Source: Corylus avellana (taxonomy: Eukaryota; Streptophyta; Magnoliopsida; Fagales; Betulaceae). Taken from it: a stretch of DNA of 64,000 bases. A model generated the notes under the pieces. It made no database searches. It saw nothing but the letters and a program-made list of their open reading frames with translations, and had not been told where the DNA came from. The position numbers and the translations under genes were made by a program. Each line of letters starts with the position of its first letter. Within the stretch, counting starts at the first letter, position 1. Below are positions 21,722-34,806 of the stretch, piece after piece. The stretch lies in assembly GCF_901000735.1 (NCBI RefSeq), contig NC_081541.1, positions 31,080,060-31,144,059 of the forward strand. The letters run 5' to 3'.

Positions 21722-23738
21722 GGTTTATTTCTTGAAAAGTAAATCTGATGTATTTGAGACTTTTAAGAAATGGAAGGCCATGGTTGAGACTGAAACGGGC
21801 TTGAAGCTCAAGCGTTTGAGATCAAACAATGGAGGAGAATACGAAGACAGGGGGTTTAAATAGTTTTGCACAGTGAATGGGATTAGAATGGAGAAAACTA
21901 TCCTGGAAACGCCGCAGCAGAATGGCGTGGCTGAGTGCATGAACAAGACTCTCAATGAGCATGCTAGGAGTATGAGATTGCATGCTGGGTTACCAAAGAC
22001 TTTCTGGGCTGATGCAGTGTGCACTGCTGCATATCTGATAAATAGGAGGCCTTCCGTTCTCTTAAGCCATAGACTACCGGAAGAAGTCTGGAGTGGAAAA
22101 GAGGTAAATCTTTCACATTTAAAAGTTTTTGGTTGTGCTTCGTATGTCCATGTGGAGTCTGATGCTATGAGTAAACTAGATGGTAAATCTAGTAAGTGTT
22201 TCTTCATTGGATATGGAGATGAGGTCTTGGGTTATCGATTTTGGGATGATCAAAATCAGAAGATCATTAAAAGTCGGAATGTGACTTTTATTGAGTATGC
22301 TATGTACAAGGATGTGTCAAGTGCAGAACCTGAAGTTACAGAGCAGTAACCGAAAATGTCTAAGTTTGTTAACTTAGATGAGCTTTCTGAAAGTACAGTA
22401 CAAAAAGAGAAACAATTTGTGGAGGTGGAGCTTGATGAACAATGTTCACTCACGGATGAATGTGATAACTAAGAATCTTCAAGAAACTTACAGCACCGAG
22501 AAGAGTCTTATTCTTTAGCAAGAGGCAAAGAGAAACGTGATCGAAAAGCAACAAAGAGGTATGGCTTTGAGGATATGGTTTCTTTTGCTCTGACAACTAG
22601 TAGTGGAGATCTATCGTCTGTTCAAGATGGTATGCCGAAAGAGGTGGAGTCACTACGAAGTGGTAAAGCTTGGGAATCGGCAGAATTACCCAAGGGAAAG
22701 AAGGCTAAAGGGTGCAGATGGGTCTACAGGAAGAAAGAGTCATCGGATAAAGCTGTATGGTCAACAGGACAAATAGGGAGGCATGTTGTTATGTCTAAAT
22801 CAGGTCCTATGCTTAAGTTCAAGAGGCGCTTGGACTTAAGTGACACTTGTGGAGTGTGATTGCCCTTAGGGGCTAAGGCGGAGACATCTGGAGGAAATAC
22901 ATTTTGCGACTTGATGGGATTCAAGTCAAGGTGGAGATTGTTGATATTTGTGACTTGAATAAGACAAGTCAATACACGTGGGGCCATTGCAAGTTGCTGT
23001 TCAGCCTAGGAATACTTCTCCTAGTTGGATTCCTTGTGTGGTGTCGTGGCTTTACACACCAACTTTGAGTCCTTGCACTGGGAGGTTTTGGAGTACTTCT
23101 CTAACTTGTATTAGGAGTACTATTCTGACTTGGAGTTGGAGTCTTTACCCAATGTATAATAGCATGGTGTTGTGCGGCAAAGTGTAGAGCAAAAAGGAAT
23201 GGTAATATTTGCTTGTGTTTTGGTGTGCCAAAAACGTGTGGGACAAAACGTGAGATACGGATATCAGGAGAGTACAAGGGCAGGAAGCACAAGGGGGTAT
23301 TGCACAAGGGAATTAGAAAAGCCAAGTGTGGTGTTTTCTTCTTGGTGGTTTTTGGAGGAGCCAAAAACAAGTGATTAGAAGAAAAAGGGTGCTGCAGAGT
23401 GAGAAAAGAAAATAGAGATCAGCCGTCATCCGTTCCAGCAAAAGAAGAGTTTGTACATCTGTCTTTTGTATTATATTTTGGGAATAATCTCTCTTGTGTG
23501 ATAGTTAGATTTTGGTGTATTGGGGCTTTAGGATCTGAGTGATTTTCTCTCTACTATTTTTGTACTCCATCTTTTGATAGTGAATTTTCTCTGGGTCGTC
23601 TCCGCCAATGGATGTAGGCTTGTTAAGCCGAACCACTTAAATCTTTGTGTCGTGTGTAATTGCTTATCTTTGTTATTCCGCATTCATCTTATTTTTCGCA
23701 TCTCATGGGTCTTGGGAAATAGGATTAATTTCCTAACA
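21722..23738 (+). mobile_element. Copia element, copy 2 (5' part missing)
   Basis: This piece begins inside the integrase core immediately after the gap and runs to the 3' LTR at 22939-23738. The same RT/RNase H deletion is present, so the deletion predates the copying. Extra stops relative to copy 1 are TAG at 21861-21863 (FK*FCTVN) and TAA near 22469. The flank after the LTR is GCCTA instead of GCCCA. Confidence 0.88.
21725..22859 (+). pseudogene. Copia integrase to polyprotein end, copy 2
   Basis: The frame holds the second and third acidic residues of the integrase core (RSNNGGEY, where the Asp of copy 1 is Asn, and QQNGVAE). It then has the GKxKG-like linker, CRWVYRKKE and the direct jump to LKFKRRLDL. 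The Asp-to-Asn change would kill catalysis even without the in-frame stops. Confidence 0.8.
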
Positions 23739-24097
23739 GCCTAAACTCCTTAGTCAGGTATTTAATAGGTTTTCATATTTAAGCACATCAATTATTATCT
23801 TCGTATGATGTTTATTGATTTGCAGACCGTGTGTGTATGCAATGTCTGTGTGTCTTCACATGCTCGTGTGCACGTATACATAAGCATACATGCCAGCCTG
23901 ATGGCAGTAAACATGCTTTGAGCTTGTAAGAATGGGTTCTTACAGAATTCCTGATATGAACATACCCATGAAGCACTCAACTCAAATCAACCTAGCTTAA
24001 TCAAATTTTTCGAACATTAAATGCAATATGAAATTATGTCTCTGGTTATATGGTAGCATTCGCATTCTGCATGGTCACGGTTATGCAAAATTTGTAG

Positions 24098-24208
24098 TTG
24101 ACTTCATTGCTGGCTGAGATGGGACTAAACATCCAAGAGCCACATACCTTTTCAACAGTAGATGGTTACTCCTTAGATGTCTTTGTCGTCGATGGTTAGC
24201 CATATGAG
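24098..24208 (+). pseudogene. ACT-domain exon with premature stop, copy 2
   Basis: This is the counterpart of 14502-14612 with the same TAG in place of Trp (24197-24199). The borders and phase are kept. The shared stop was present before the two copies diverged. Confidence 0.85.
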
Positions 24209-24451
24209 GTAATTTATGATTTAATTAGCAAACTGGAAAGAGTAGTCCTTCTATACGGAAGTAAATTCAACATCTATTATATGGCATTAAGACAAGGCCA
24301 ATTGGTCTGCCACTACAATATATCTTTTATTTGCCATAGTTTCGTTCTTCTTTTTCTTTTTTCACATTCCACTTTTTTTTTTAAGTAGTATTTTGAGAAG
24401 GTAAATGCGCTTTTGGATCAATGGAATTGTATGAAATTTTTGATTAGTTCA

Positions 24452-27400
24452 CACTACAAAAAAAAAAAGGGTTTAGTGACGTGGCAACTATTCATTATTT
24501 GTTACCACGTCACCATATGGTAACGTGTGAAAAGAGGACACGTTACCATGGTAATTTCTAACGTGGCATTTTTTACACGTCATCTTATGGTAACGTGTTG
24601 TATTAACACGTTACTTTATTGTAGCGTGTTAAAAAGACACGTTACCATATGGTAACGTGTGAATATGACACGTTACCATAGGGTAACGTGTTTATTTACC
24701 ACGTTACCATATGGTAAAAAATGGTAACGTGGTAAATTGACACGTTGCCCTTTGGCCATGTGTTAATTTAACACGTTACAAACTTGTAACGTGTCCTATT
24801 AACACGTTGCCATTTGGCAACGTGTCAATACAACACGTTACAAAATGGCTAAAAATTTAAAAAAATTAAAAAATAAAATTTTTCATAAATTTGATAATAA
24901 AAAAATTGTTTTAGTGACTCCTTGCAATATTTGGTAGATGAGAAGTGTGTTTTTTTATACAAGTATAACCTTGTAAACAATTATACAATTCTATTGAAAT
25001 TCATTAATCTATTATTATTAATTATATTATCAAATTTAGTACGTATGTTAATAATTCAAACTATATAATATATAAGTTGTAAAAACTTGAGCCATATATA
25101 TTATAATTTATGTTTATTGAGAGCGATGAGGACTCAAACATACACATGAAAAAGAAAATGCATGGGAGCTTAGGACTTTGTGGCAGGCAGATCGATCATG
25201 ATTGCATGCATGCAATGCTAGTACATTAAATTTAGTGACTCCTGAACTAGCAATATGATAAAGAAATGATTATGAAAAGAGCTAAATTCTTAATAACCCT
25301 ATCAATTAATTAACAAAAGTGAACTGGATGCAAGCTAGCACTGAACATGCTATACATTATTATAAAGTTGAGCAATAAACTTGAGCAATACATTATTATA
25401 AAGTTTATACAAACTAATGAAATAAATAAACAAATCAATATATACTATCATACTTTATAATGATCATTATAAAGTATATATCATAGGATTTTTTCCTACT
25501 ATATTGCATGTCATATAGTAATTAAGTTCTTTATATTATGGTTTATGTTTTGCATTATATAAAATTATAAATTCTGCATATATATATATATATATATATA
25601 TGATCAAATTTTTTTGTTAGCTAATTAACTTATTAATTTGGTTGAAATATATTATTTTTAGGGTCCATGGATGTTTGTATGATAGGTACGTACGTAGGAA
25701 TGTAGGATTGTTCAATATGAGCATGCATGCAAAATATTTATATCTACATTTTTAAGTAATTAAGTAGTTTGAAATTAGGTAAATTTATTTTATTTTGTGT
25801 AGGTTTTACAAACCTATTAAGTAAATGATCATTTATATAATAAACAAAAAATTGAAAATTGATTTAACAAAAATAATAATAAAAAATATAGAATGCTGAA
25901 AAAAATGAAAAAAAATAAAAATAAAAATTATGTAACTTTATTTTTTAAAAAAAAAAATTGCGACAAAAACATAACTTACATTTATTTTATTTAGGTCCCC
26001 CTAACAAATTATGCCTTTCAATTTGTTTAATATAATTTGGTTTAGGTTTTGCAAATTGATATTAGAGTACATGTTATTAAATCAACAACGAACATAGATT
26101 TTTTTTTTTTTTTTATTAAGTACAGTACCCATGACAAATGGTTTTAATTTTGTATTATAATGTAGTTTAAGGTTTGGAAATTTAGATTTTGTAACAATTA
26201 ACCTAGAAATATTTTATTTAGGATCCCCGTAACAAAGACGATATAAAATAGGAAAATATAAAATGTAGATTATGTTAAGGGCTATAAAAAACCTATAAGA
26301 CACAAACCGAAAACAAATAAAAAACCTATATTTATTTTATTTAGGGTCCAAATATATACATAACAAATGCATAAAAAGGAAAGACAAGAATAACAAAAAA
26401 GTAATGAACCTACTTTTACTTATTCACCGTTAGGGTTCCTTTGGGCCATAGTAATGCATTTATGTTTAAGTTTAGCGTTATTATGATCATGCAAATTATC
26501 ACGAGAGTGAGCTATTCATTTTAAACAATAATCACCTAAACGATCCGCATGATGACATCCAATACGTCCGACCTGGCTTCGTACCAATCGAAGCGTATGT
26601 CATTTTATATGAATTAAATATTGTACATTGATTGGTTTGTTGTAATTTATTTGTACATTGATTGTCAATTATGTCCTCGACATTCCCGGCTCTTCGATTG
26701 ATCTAGGCCCGAATTACGGATACCCAGGCGTTCCGACAGGCCTTACCCAGTTCGGGTATCAGTATGAGACTACTCCTCGCGCCTCGGACAAATCCCCACG
26801 TATGCCATCCCCGGGGACCGACATTGGCAAAGATTGGGTTATTGTCGCACAGTTATTTTGATCCGCCGCCACACAGCAGCGTACCTGTGGATGGTAGTGA
26901 GACACAGGCCCCCGATGACATGGATGGTGGGACAGATGACCCTGCTTGGCCAGTATTGGCTATCGACCAGGTTCGTACGATAGGTATGTATGTATGCTAT
27001 TTCGAACCATAAATATGTACAAATTTATGCATAATGGTACATGTAGTAATTAAGTTTATAAATTCAATTAATATGTGTTTAACCATTTGTGTGTTAATAC
27101 TTCATCATTGCAGATAGCGACGGTAACTTTGAAGTGTTGACCGCAAATGACTCACACAAGTTGTGGGACATTCCCGCTGGGAAAAGGGTCGTCATGAAGT
27201 ATAATGGAGCGTGGCAGCCCATAGGACAAAGCGGCAAAAAATTTAGACTGATGATGGGCAAGACTTGCAAGGCCGGGTCCTTTATCAGGCTATCTGACAA
27301 CTGGAAGGATGTACCAGAACAATGCAAGGAGGAATTATTGGAGTCATTGATGGTAAGTATGGATTAGATATTCTTAATTTATGATATGTAGCATTTGTAT

Positions 27401-29985
27401 ATTAAATTTTGTAAAAGTGTATATTATATAGCATTTGTATATTAAATATTATATAGTATTTGTATATATATAACATATAGCGTGATATATAGCATTTGTA
27501 TATTAAATTATGATGGTAAGTGTATATTAAATTTGTATATTAAGACCCTAGTTTTTAATTGATGTAGAATTACTTCTACATCATGTCTGGGTCGGATATG
27601 ACGCAAATAAAAAAATACGCTTTCAGAGACATGGGCGAGAAGCAGAAGCTTTTGAGACACAAGTTAAGGAAGAAGCTCATGATTCAGAGCGACGACACTC
27701 CTTCGACAGTGGCGGCAAGGATGGGCCAGACCATTTCAAAGTACAACCCCGCAGACGTGAAAATATTGTTGGAAAAATGGTGTAATCCCGCTTATCAAGT
27801 AGGTCACTTCAAACTATTTGTGTTTCGTTAATTGTAATTGTTCGATGCCTTAGCTATTAATAATGTCTACATATTGTGTTCGTAGGCTTATTGTGCGCAC
27901 ATGAAAGACATACGAGCACATAATCAAATACCACACTACACCGGCTCGAAGAGCTTTGCAAGGGTGGCACATGAGGGCATACTACTCTAATTCACCATAA
28001 CTATATATGTATGTCATATATTGCGTAGTACATATACGAACGTTGATAATCATGGTTTGCACTTATTGCAGGTAATTACTTCGGTCAAGGCTCCTACACA
28101 AATGAAGGCTTACATTAAGACCCATACAAAGAAGGATGGTAGCTGCCCAAATCTGATGGTCGCAAAGAGAATTGTAAGTGGCAGACACCTTGTCATGAAT
28201 TTTTATTTATGTATTAACTAATTGAGTTTTAACAATTATATATATAATAATGATCATGTATAGGCACGGATGGAGGAGTTATTGGAAAATGACCCTGCGG
28301 AACAGGTAGATAGGCCCCAGGGGACGATTAGGTGGACACCGAATGACGCTTATGCTCAGGCGCACAATAATAAGCCTGAGTATGCGGGTCATGTTCGAGG
28401 GGTCAGTAAGAATATTCTGCCTGCACGCGGCACCATCCACTCATACTATACACCGTCCCAAGCACGGTTGCAGAACCGTGGCGGGACAATGGTCTCGCGG
28501 GAAGAACTTGAAAGAGACATTGAAGCTGAGATGGAGAAGCACATGGAGCAAATGGATGCGAGGCTGGCGCAGCAGAGGGACGAGATTACTGCGGCGGTGA
28601 CCGCGCGGGTGACTCAGCAGATGGCTGCTCAGATGGTTGAGCAGATGGCTGCTCAGATGACGGAGTATGAGGCCCGGTTTCGCGGCCTTGAGGGGTCGAG
28701 ACGTATGGGGTCCGAGCCGGAGGTGATGACTATCAGGAATCCGCAAGATGCGGAGTCCCCAGCCCGAGTGATTCTGAGATCCTTAGTTGATAACCGATCA
28801 GGTAACAATATATTCTTATTGTTTCTATTTGAGTAACACGATTATCTTACGAGATGAATATCATTTTAATGGCTAGTAATTTTGTTTGGCAAATAAACTT
28901 TGTTTGTATCTAAAACAATTGTATATAACACAATTGCAACGTACTATGTGTAGATGATGTAAGAGTAGAAGCTGAGGACGACGATCACAATGAAATCCAA
29001 CACCAGACCCCGGCTCGACAGAAGTCTCGTTTGTCAAGACATTATACCCGTAATTCAACAACCCCGTGAGTAACATTGATAATCGAACAGCATATATATA
29101 TATAAACTCAAAATAATCTACTTTGTAGTTCCTGGTTGGTTTGGTTGTGATTTGAGCTTTGCATAGTTAATCTTACCATATTTGTTGAAGCCGTCTCATT
29201 GAATAAATGTATATGTAGATATATATGTGTTTGTGCTTAGGTCGTGCAAATATGAATGTCGATGTATATTTTTTCTCACTTACTTGGACATTGCTTATCT
29301 CTTAGGAGTTGATAAGTATATATCGCAAGTGTCAACTAGCTGATTGATTGTTTGTTTTATCATTTGCAGTTAGTACAGATAAGTCGGGAGATAATAATGG
29401 TCATGATAATCAATGTTCACTCGGCTTTGGTCGGAGTAGTGTATGACTTGGCTTAAGTTTACATGTATAATTTAAGGCTTAAGTTTTTTGTATTTATGAA
29501 TAACGTTAGTTGCATTTTATTTTACTATTTCCTACTTCCTACGTTGATGTATATATTTAGAGTTGGATTATTGTAGTTGGATTGTGATTATATATTTGAT
29601 GTTGGATGGATAGTTGGATTGGTTGGTTTGGTTGGTTTGGTTGTGATTATCAGGTGTCGATCGTCGGAACAGAAAAAAATTTACAAAAAAAAAAAAAAAA
29701 TTTCCCTACCAACTTTCGTAACGTGTCATATTTTGACACGTTACAAATGTTTGTAATGTGTCAGAAACTGACACGTTATAACATGTTGTAACGTGTTAAA
29801 ATCTGACACGTTACTAAATTGTAACGTGTCAGATGATGACATGTTACAAAAATTGAAATAGTTACGCCTACTTTCATAACCTGTCAAACACGTTACTATA
29901 GACACGTTACTACACTTTAGTAACGTGTTAACACCATATGCACGTTACTAATGGTCTGTAATTAAAAAAATTGATTCTTGTAGTG
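24452..29985 (+). mobile_element. CACTA element carrying a TNPA-like gene, copy 2
   Basis: This 5534-bp element has CACTACAA and TTGTAGTG ends and TCA on both sides (24449-24451 and 29986-29988). It differs from copy 1 by fewer 3' subterminal repeats (one block near 20290-20355 is absent here), a shorter AT-rich intron near 27480, and substitutions. It has the same TNPA-only content. Confidence 0.9.
26560..29450 (+). pseudogene. TNPA-like accessory gene, copy 2
   Basis: The exon set is the same as in copy 1, with main exons near 26680-26970, 27113-27352, 27569-27798, 27886-27990, 28071-28172, 28263-28799 and 28953-29066. An indel near 26815 (CCGGGGACC versus CCGGGACT) changes the frame of the second exon relative to copy 1. 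The coiled-coil exon is intact. The exon at 27886 again ends in a stop without a clear donor, so this defect, or my exon model, is shared by both copies. Confidence 0.6.
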
Positions 29986-30064
29986 TCAGTTTTCTGAATT
30001 GCATTACAAAAGCAATTCTTTTTGTGTTCACAAGCATTGCTTGATGGACTTTGGGTTGATGCAG

Positions 30065-30680
30065 GGCATAGATCAGCTTAAAACTGCATTGGAAAGCGAA
30101 GTTTTAAAAATTGAGGTAATATCTTGCTACTCATTTCTGCTTTCAAGTAGGATAGCTGGCACTAAACACGATCTTGTACCATGTCAATTGAACAATCCAA
30201 TTTTCTATTCTATTCTTTATTCTAGTTCCCCTTCTCAATTATATGTGAACAATGCATCCATAACTTAGTTTGGAATTTGGGGTTGCTATTCAGAGGCAAG
30301 CTTGGCCGAATCCTCGATCATCACCTACTGTAGGCGAGCTTGATCAAACAGTGATCAAATGTGAACCTGATCATTTGACAATACCAAATGATGGGACTGA
30401 CGTATAGGAAATTGATCCTAAGCATTTGAAGTTTAGAAACAAAATTGCATCAGGGTCGTATGGCGATCTGTAAGTTTATAGTATTTATACATACCTTCCT
30501 CTTCTTCTTTTTGGCTAGGCATCTACTGATTGCTGTTAGTGTTAAATTAACGAACTTGTTTAATTGAATCAGGTACAAAGGTACATATTGTAGTCAGGAA
30601 GTGGCTATTAAAGTTCTCAAGCCTGAGCGTGTAAATTCAGATATGCAGACAGAGTTTGTACAGGAAGTCTTTATTATGAG
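30065..30680 (+). pseudogene. Kinase linker and ATP-lobe exons, copy 2
   Basis: The exons are 30065-30115, 30294-30469 and 30573-30680, phased for joining to the exons that follow. The TAG in DV*EI recurs at 30405-30407, but the donor at 30470 is a proper GT. This copy is continuous with the rest of the kinase domain, so it belongs to the main locus. Confidence 0.88.
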
Positions 30681-31503
30681 GTTTGTTTGAATCATATTAT
30701 TTGCACTATTTGGCCCTTTGATATCTGTTCTTCATTTTTGTGTTTGAGGATGTTGTGCAAGTCCTGTGTAACTGAGCTTCATGTTCTTATTATGGGTGTT
30801 TGTTGTATGTTCACGTAATTAGGAACCAATGTAAAACTAGCACCCATGTGTGCCTTTATTCTATGTGGGCTATTCATCTCCCAATGTGAGACAAGAGTGT
30901 TACAGGAAGTAGATGTATTAATTAATGACAGCAATATCTACCTCTCCACAATCAACTCTCTGTCGATTCTTTAATGGATTCTGCTTATTTCTTGATCTGA
31001 AACTTACTTTAATTCTTGTTTGATTCACTCAAGTTATAGTGCTCAGCCATATATAAGTAACGATGATTCTACAGTAATTTTTCTTTGGAATGCTTGGTTC
31101 GCTTTAACAAGCTTCTTTTGAATATTGCAGGAAAGTTCGACATAAGAACGTTGTACAATTCATAGGTGCATGTACCAAGCCTCCAAGCTTGTGTATTGTA
31201 ACAGGTGAATTCCATCACGTTTGCAAATTATATTTGCTTTTAATGGCACCTTGTTACTTTAAGATTTTTGGTTATTTTTATTTGATATCGTCATTTCAAC
31301 AACTTGTTTTCTGCTTTAAACTTTCAGAATTTATGTCTGGTGGAAGTGTCTATGACTATTTACATAAACAGAAGGGTGTTTTCAAGCTTCCGTCCTTGCT
31401 CAAAGTAGCAATTGACGTTTCCAAGGGAATGGACTACTTGCACCAAAATAATATAATCCACAGAGATTTGAAGGCTGCTAATCTTTTGATGGACGAAAAT
31501 GAG

Positions 31504-32240
31504 GTAAGCGGCTTCTCAAATATGTATTTTATCCATGTCAATTTCAACATGGTGTTCGTAATTGCTTTCTTTGTCTTGTGTTTGTGCATTTTTTTTTAAT
31601 CCATGATATATGGTGGCAAGTGCAGATATCCTCATATTTTCTTTCTGTCTTCGTAAGGATCTCAGGTGGTTATATATTTCTAATGGTTTAGACCATCACA
31701 TATTTTCTGGTCAAATCCATAGTCTTTTCCTCAAAGGATGGTCTGTTTGATTTTTATAGATTCCAGCATGTACAAGGCATGACTGGTGATTACATGGTAA
31801 TGGAAGCTTCCGTCCACCCTGTAGATGAAAAAAAATACCACTACTTATTTCTTTAAGATATTTCTTGTGCTGAAGTGTGGTATGGGTAGATTGAACTTAT
31901 ATCACTAAAAAAAGTTATTCGACCTTCCTGTTTTCTATCTACATTTTCTTCACTTCTAAACCCAGAACTAAATAATCAATGGCCAGGTATTGACAGTGCT
32001 CTGCCTCCGATTGTATCTAGCACTTCTAAGGTCTCTTGCCGACCTGCATATACAGAATCCATTTCTAATGGCTTTTCCGTTTAAAAGTTTTCGTAGTTCT
32101 CATGTTTACTCACTGGGCTTACATTACTGAGGCATCTGAATTAATTTTGATGAAGGTTTCATATATATGCCATGACTAACTGTAGTTCAGCACGATTGCA
32201 AAATTTATTTATTTATTTTATCATATGTTTTGCCTTTCAG
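31504..32240 (+). other. Kinase intron
   Basis: This is an intron between catalytic-loop and DFG exons. No ORF or recognisable repeat is seen. Confidence 0.7.
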
Positions 32241-32336
32241 GTTGTTAAGGTTGCTGATTTTGGAGTTGCTAGAGTAAAAGCTCAATCTGGAGTTATGACT
32301 GCAGAAACTGGGACATATCGGTGGATGGCTCCTGAG

Positions 32337-33291
32337 GTGTGAATTTTTTACATGAAATCTTGGAGCCTTCAATTATAAAAAGTTTTTGAAGTGTTCCAAT
32401 ACGTACTGACATCTGCCTTTCCTACAACTAACATGGCTACATATGTTATAAATTGTATTTGGAATTTTCTGATAATTCTTCATATTGTGAGTAAAATATG
32501 CAAGAGCTTATTATAAGTTTTGATAACCGTGGAATTAATATGGCCATTTGGTTATTTAATATTTACTTATGCCTATTTTAATCAGGTATCAAATTATTAA
32601 AAGTTTATATTAGATTCTGATATTAGACTAGTAACTGATTGTGTTGACCATCACTTAGAAAATGAATCTATTTGAAGCAGTGGGTTGACTGTGTGTTGCA
32701 GTTGTTAGGCCATTTGGTCATGTTGGATGTTTGCTCACTTGAAACTGTGTTGCACGCAGAACATTATTTTTGGACTTCTTTGTCTACAATGATACTGATT
32801 TTCAAGGCACTCAATTTCTTTGACCTGATAATATTGGTTATAAATTAGGTATCAGGCCAGTGGTCGTTATACAAGACTGTATGTTAAAATAAAAATAAAA
32901 AATAAATAAACCTTGTGGATCAGTTAGTGGAGAAAATTTGGCTTTCGAATGTTGTACTTTTCTTTTATCAGGGGCATTCCTGTTTTTCTGTGAAGACCTG
33001 GGAGCTGGAAAGGATTTCTCGCCCTTCCCTTTTGTATGACTTTTCATTAGATTAGAAATATGGTACTGTTCTCTTTTGCTGCCTCAAAAGAGTGAGAGAA
33101 CAAGAAAATGAAGATAAAAGAAAGAAAGAACAATAATGGCAACCTAAATTTGTTGCCTTAAAAGTGCTGCCTTTTCAATTTATGATTGGATGTATACCAT
33201 ATATCAGTTTGCTTGGCAGCAGTTATTTTCTATCTTCTATTAGGAGGTTATCATATTGTCATTTTCTTACCACAGTTCTTTTGCATCGAAG
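32337..33291 (+). other. Kinase intron
   Basis: This is an intron after the RWMAPE exon. It is AT-rich, with a purine-rich run near 33085-33140 (GAGAGAACAAGAAAATGAAG-like). No gene is seen. Confidence 0.7.
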
Positions 33292-34172
33292 GTTATAGAA
33301 CATAAGCCATACGATCACAAGGCTGACGTTTTCAGTTTCGGAGTTGTGTTATGGGAGTTGCTAACTGGAAAGGTATTGCTTGGTGGTGGTTTTTTTTTTT
33401 CCTAGAATAAAGTATTTGTGACTTGCATTTTCCCCCTTCAATTGAATTATCTCTTCTTCTTTTTCTTGCCAGCTCCCATATGAATACTTAACCCCATTGC
33501 AAGCAGCTGTTGGAGTGGTTCAAAAGGTACAATATTTTTTCAACATTGTGGAATAAGTTTTGTGACCATATAATGTTGCCTATATCTCATCCGAACTATA
33601 GGCAACATTAGATTAGGCTAGAGGAATTTTCTCCAACTCAGTTTGGAGGAAAATTCTGTCCTTTTCGAAATATATCCGTCTGAGTTCGAGGGTTGAGACC
33701 TGTTACGGAACTGGCTTAGTGCCTTCCTGTAACTGAAAAGGCTATGTTGATTGAATGGATATATCTGGTACGTGAACATAAATTACGTTTTACTTCTGTT
33801 CCAGGGTCTACGGCCTACTATCCCAAAGCATACTCATCCAATGCTTGTTGAGCTGCTAGAGAAATGCTGGCAGCAAGACCCAGCATTAAGACCTGACTTC
33901 TCAGAAATTATAGAGATACTGCAGCAAACGGCCAAGGAGGTAAATTCTCGTTATGCATGCATTCCAATGGTTTCTAGTGCATGATTCAAAAATTAAGAAA
34001 ATACTACAAGCACCTTTTGATGACTTTTGCTTCTTTGCTAGTATTCTCTCTCTTATTTACTGAATTTTTGTAGAAAATCTCTTTCAAATCATGTATATTT
34101 TCATCCACAGCCGTCTTCCCTCCTTCCCTTTCTTTCCCTTGTCTCACTCCCAAATTTGCCTCAAATTAAGCT

Positions 34173-34742
34173 TGTTGGGTCATGGATCAGCTGAGTTGGG
34201 CTCGATAAAACGGTTTGCTGGCCCATCCCTAGAGCTCGGTCATTTTTACTGTTCACCATGTTTATACTCGGCAAATTTATGCCCATTTATGCCCAGTGAA
34301 CCACGCTCGGTTAGGAGGCTCGGTAAACCGAACCTCACATGAATGTGAATTCTCGAGAAAGCACTCTCAGAATATTATATATACCTGCATAAATATCCCA
34401 TTTACCGTTCTTCAATATATTGTTGGCACGTGGACCTTCGGTAAGTCCACAGTGTTGGATGAACAGGTGCAACCCGATGCCTGTAAAAGAGGGGTCCCTT
34501 CTTTTGTTTTGGCAACTTCTTTTTCCTCTCCTTAACTGAATATTTCTGATTATCTTTATCTTTGAAGTTATATTTTCTCTTAAACACTGTGACTAACTTA
34601 GGCATCGGAGCTATGCCCTGCCGGACAACGCCGACAGCTTTGATTCCTTTTCTTTGACATTTCTCAGCCAGATAAATCCCAGTAGACATCAAGATATTTA
34701 TGAGATCCATCCTACGTCATCATTAGGAAAATTGCTTAAACA
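34173..34742 (+). repeat. Gypsy 5' LTR
   Basis: This 570-bp LTR starts TGTTGGGTCATGG and ends GCTTAAACA. The 3' LTR start reads TATTAGGTC, so its terminal TG has mutated. Several other substitutions separate the two LTRs. Confidence 0.85.
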
Positions 34743-34806
34743 GTTTGGGGCCGTCTGTGGGAACTTCGATTTTTTATCGGTTCTTACTAATCTCAAATAT
34801 TCCGAT

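Larger units (their letters stand above)
21722..31070 (+). repeat. Second copy of a ~9.4-kb block
   Basis: This block repeats the order of about 12127-21621: copia integrase to 3' LTR, ACT exon, CACTA element, three kinase exons. Differences are scattered substitutions, a few point stops, and indels inside the CACTA element (5534 versus 5697 bp). It starts exactly after a gap, and the kinase gene continues past its right end. It is either a tandem duplication or an unmerged second haplotype. Confidence 0.9.
31131..33939 (+). pseudogene. STY46-like kinase catalytic exons
   Basis: There are six exons with canonical borders: 31131-31204 ([18 protein letters not shown]), 31328-31503 ([15 protein letters not shown], and the catalytic loop HRDLKAAN), 32241-32336 ([12 protein letters not shown], the Mg-binding DFG, to RWMAPE), 33292-33372 ([16 protein letters not shown]), 33473-33526 and 33805-33939 (to LQQTAKE). 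All catalytic residues of a Raf-like kinase are kept and no stop is seen. The introns are AT-rich with no other gene. This part looks least damaged, so decay of the locus is recent or the core is under-sampled by mutation. Confidence 0.9.

Noticed and set aside
34402..34710. Minus-strand 102-residue ORF, repeated at 41577-41885
   Set aside because: It lies wholly inside the gypsy LTRs, so its conservation is explained by LTR identity.
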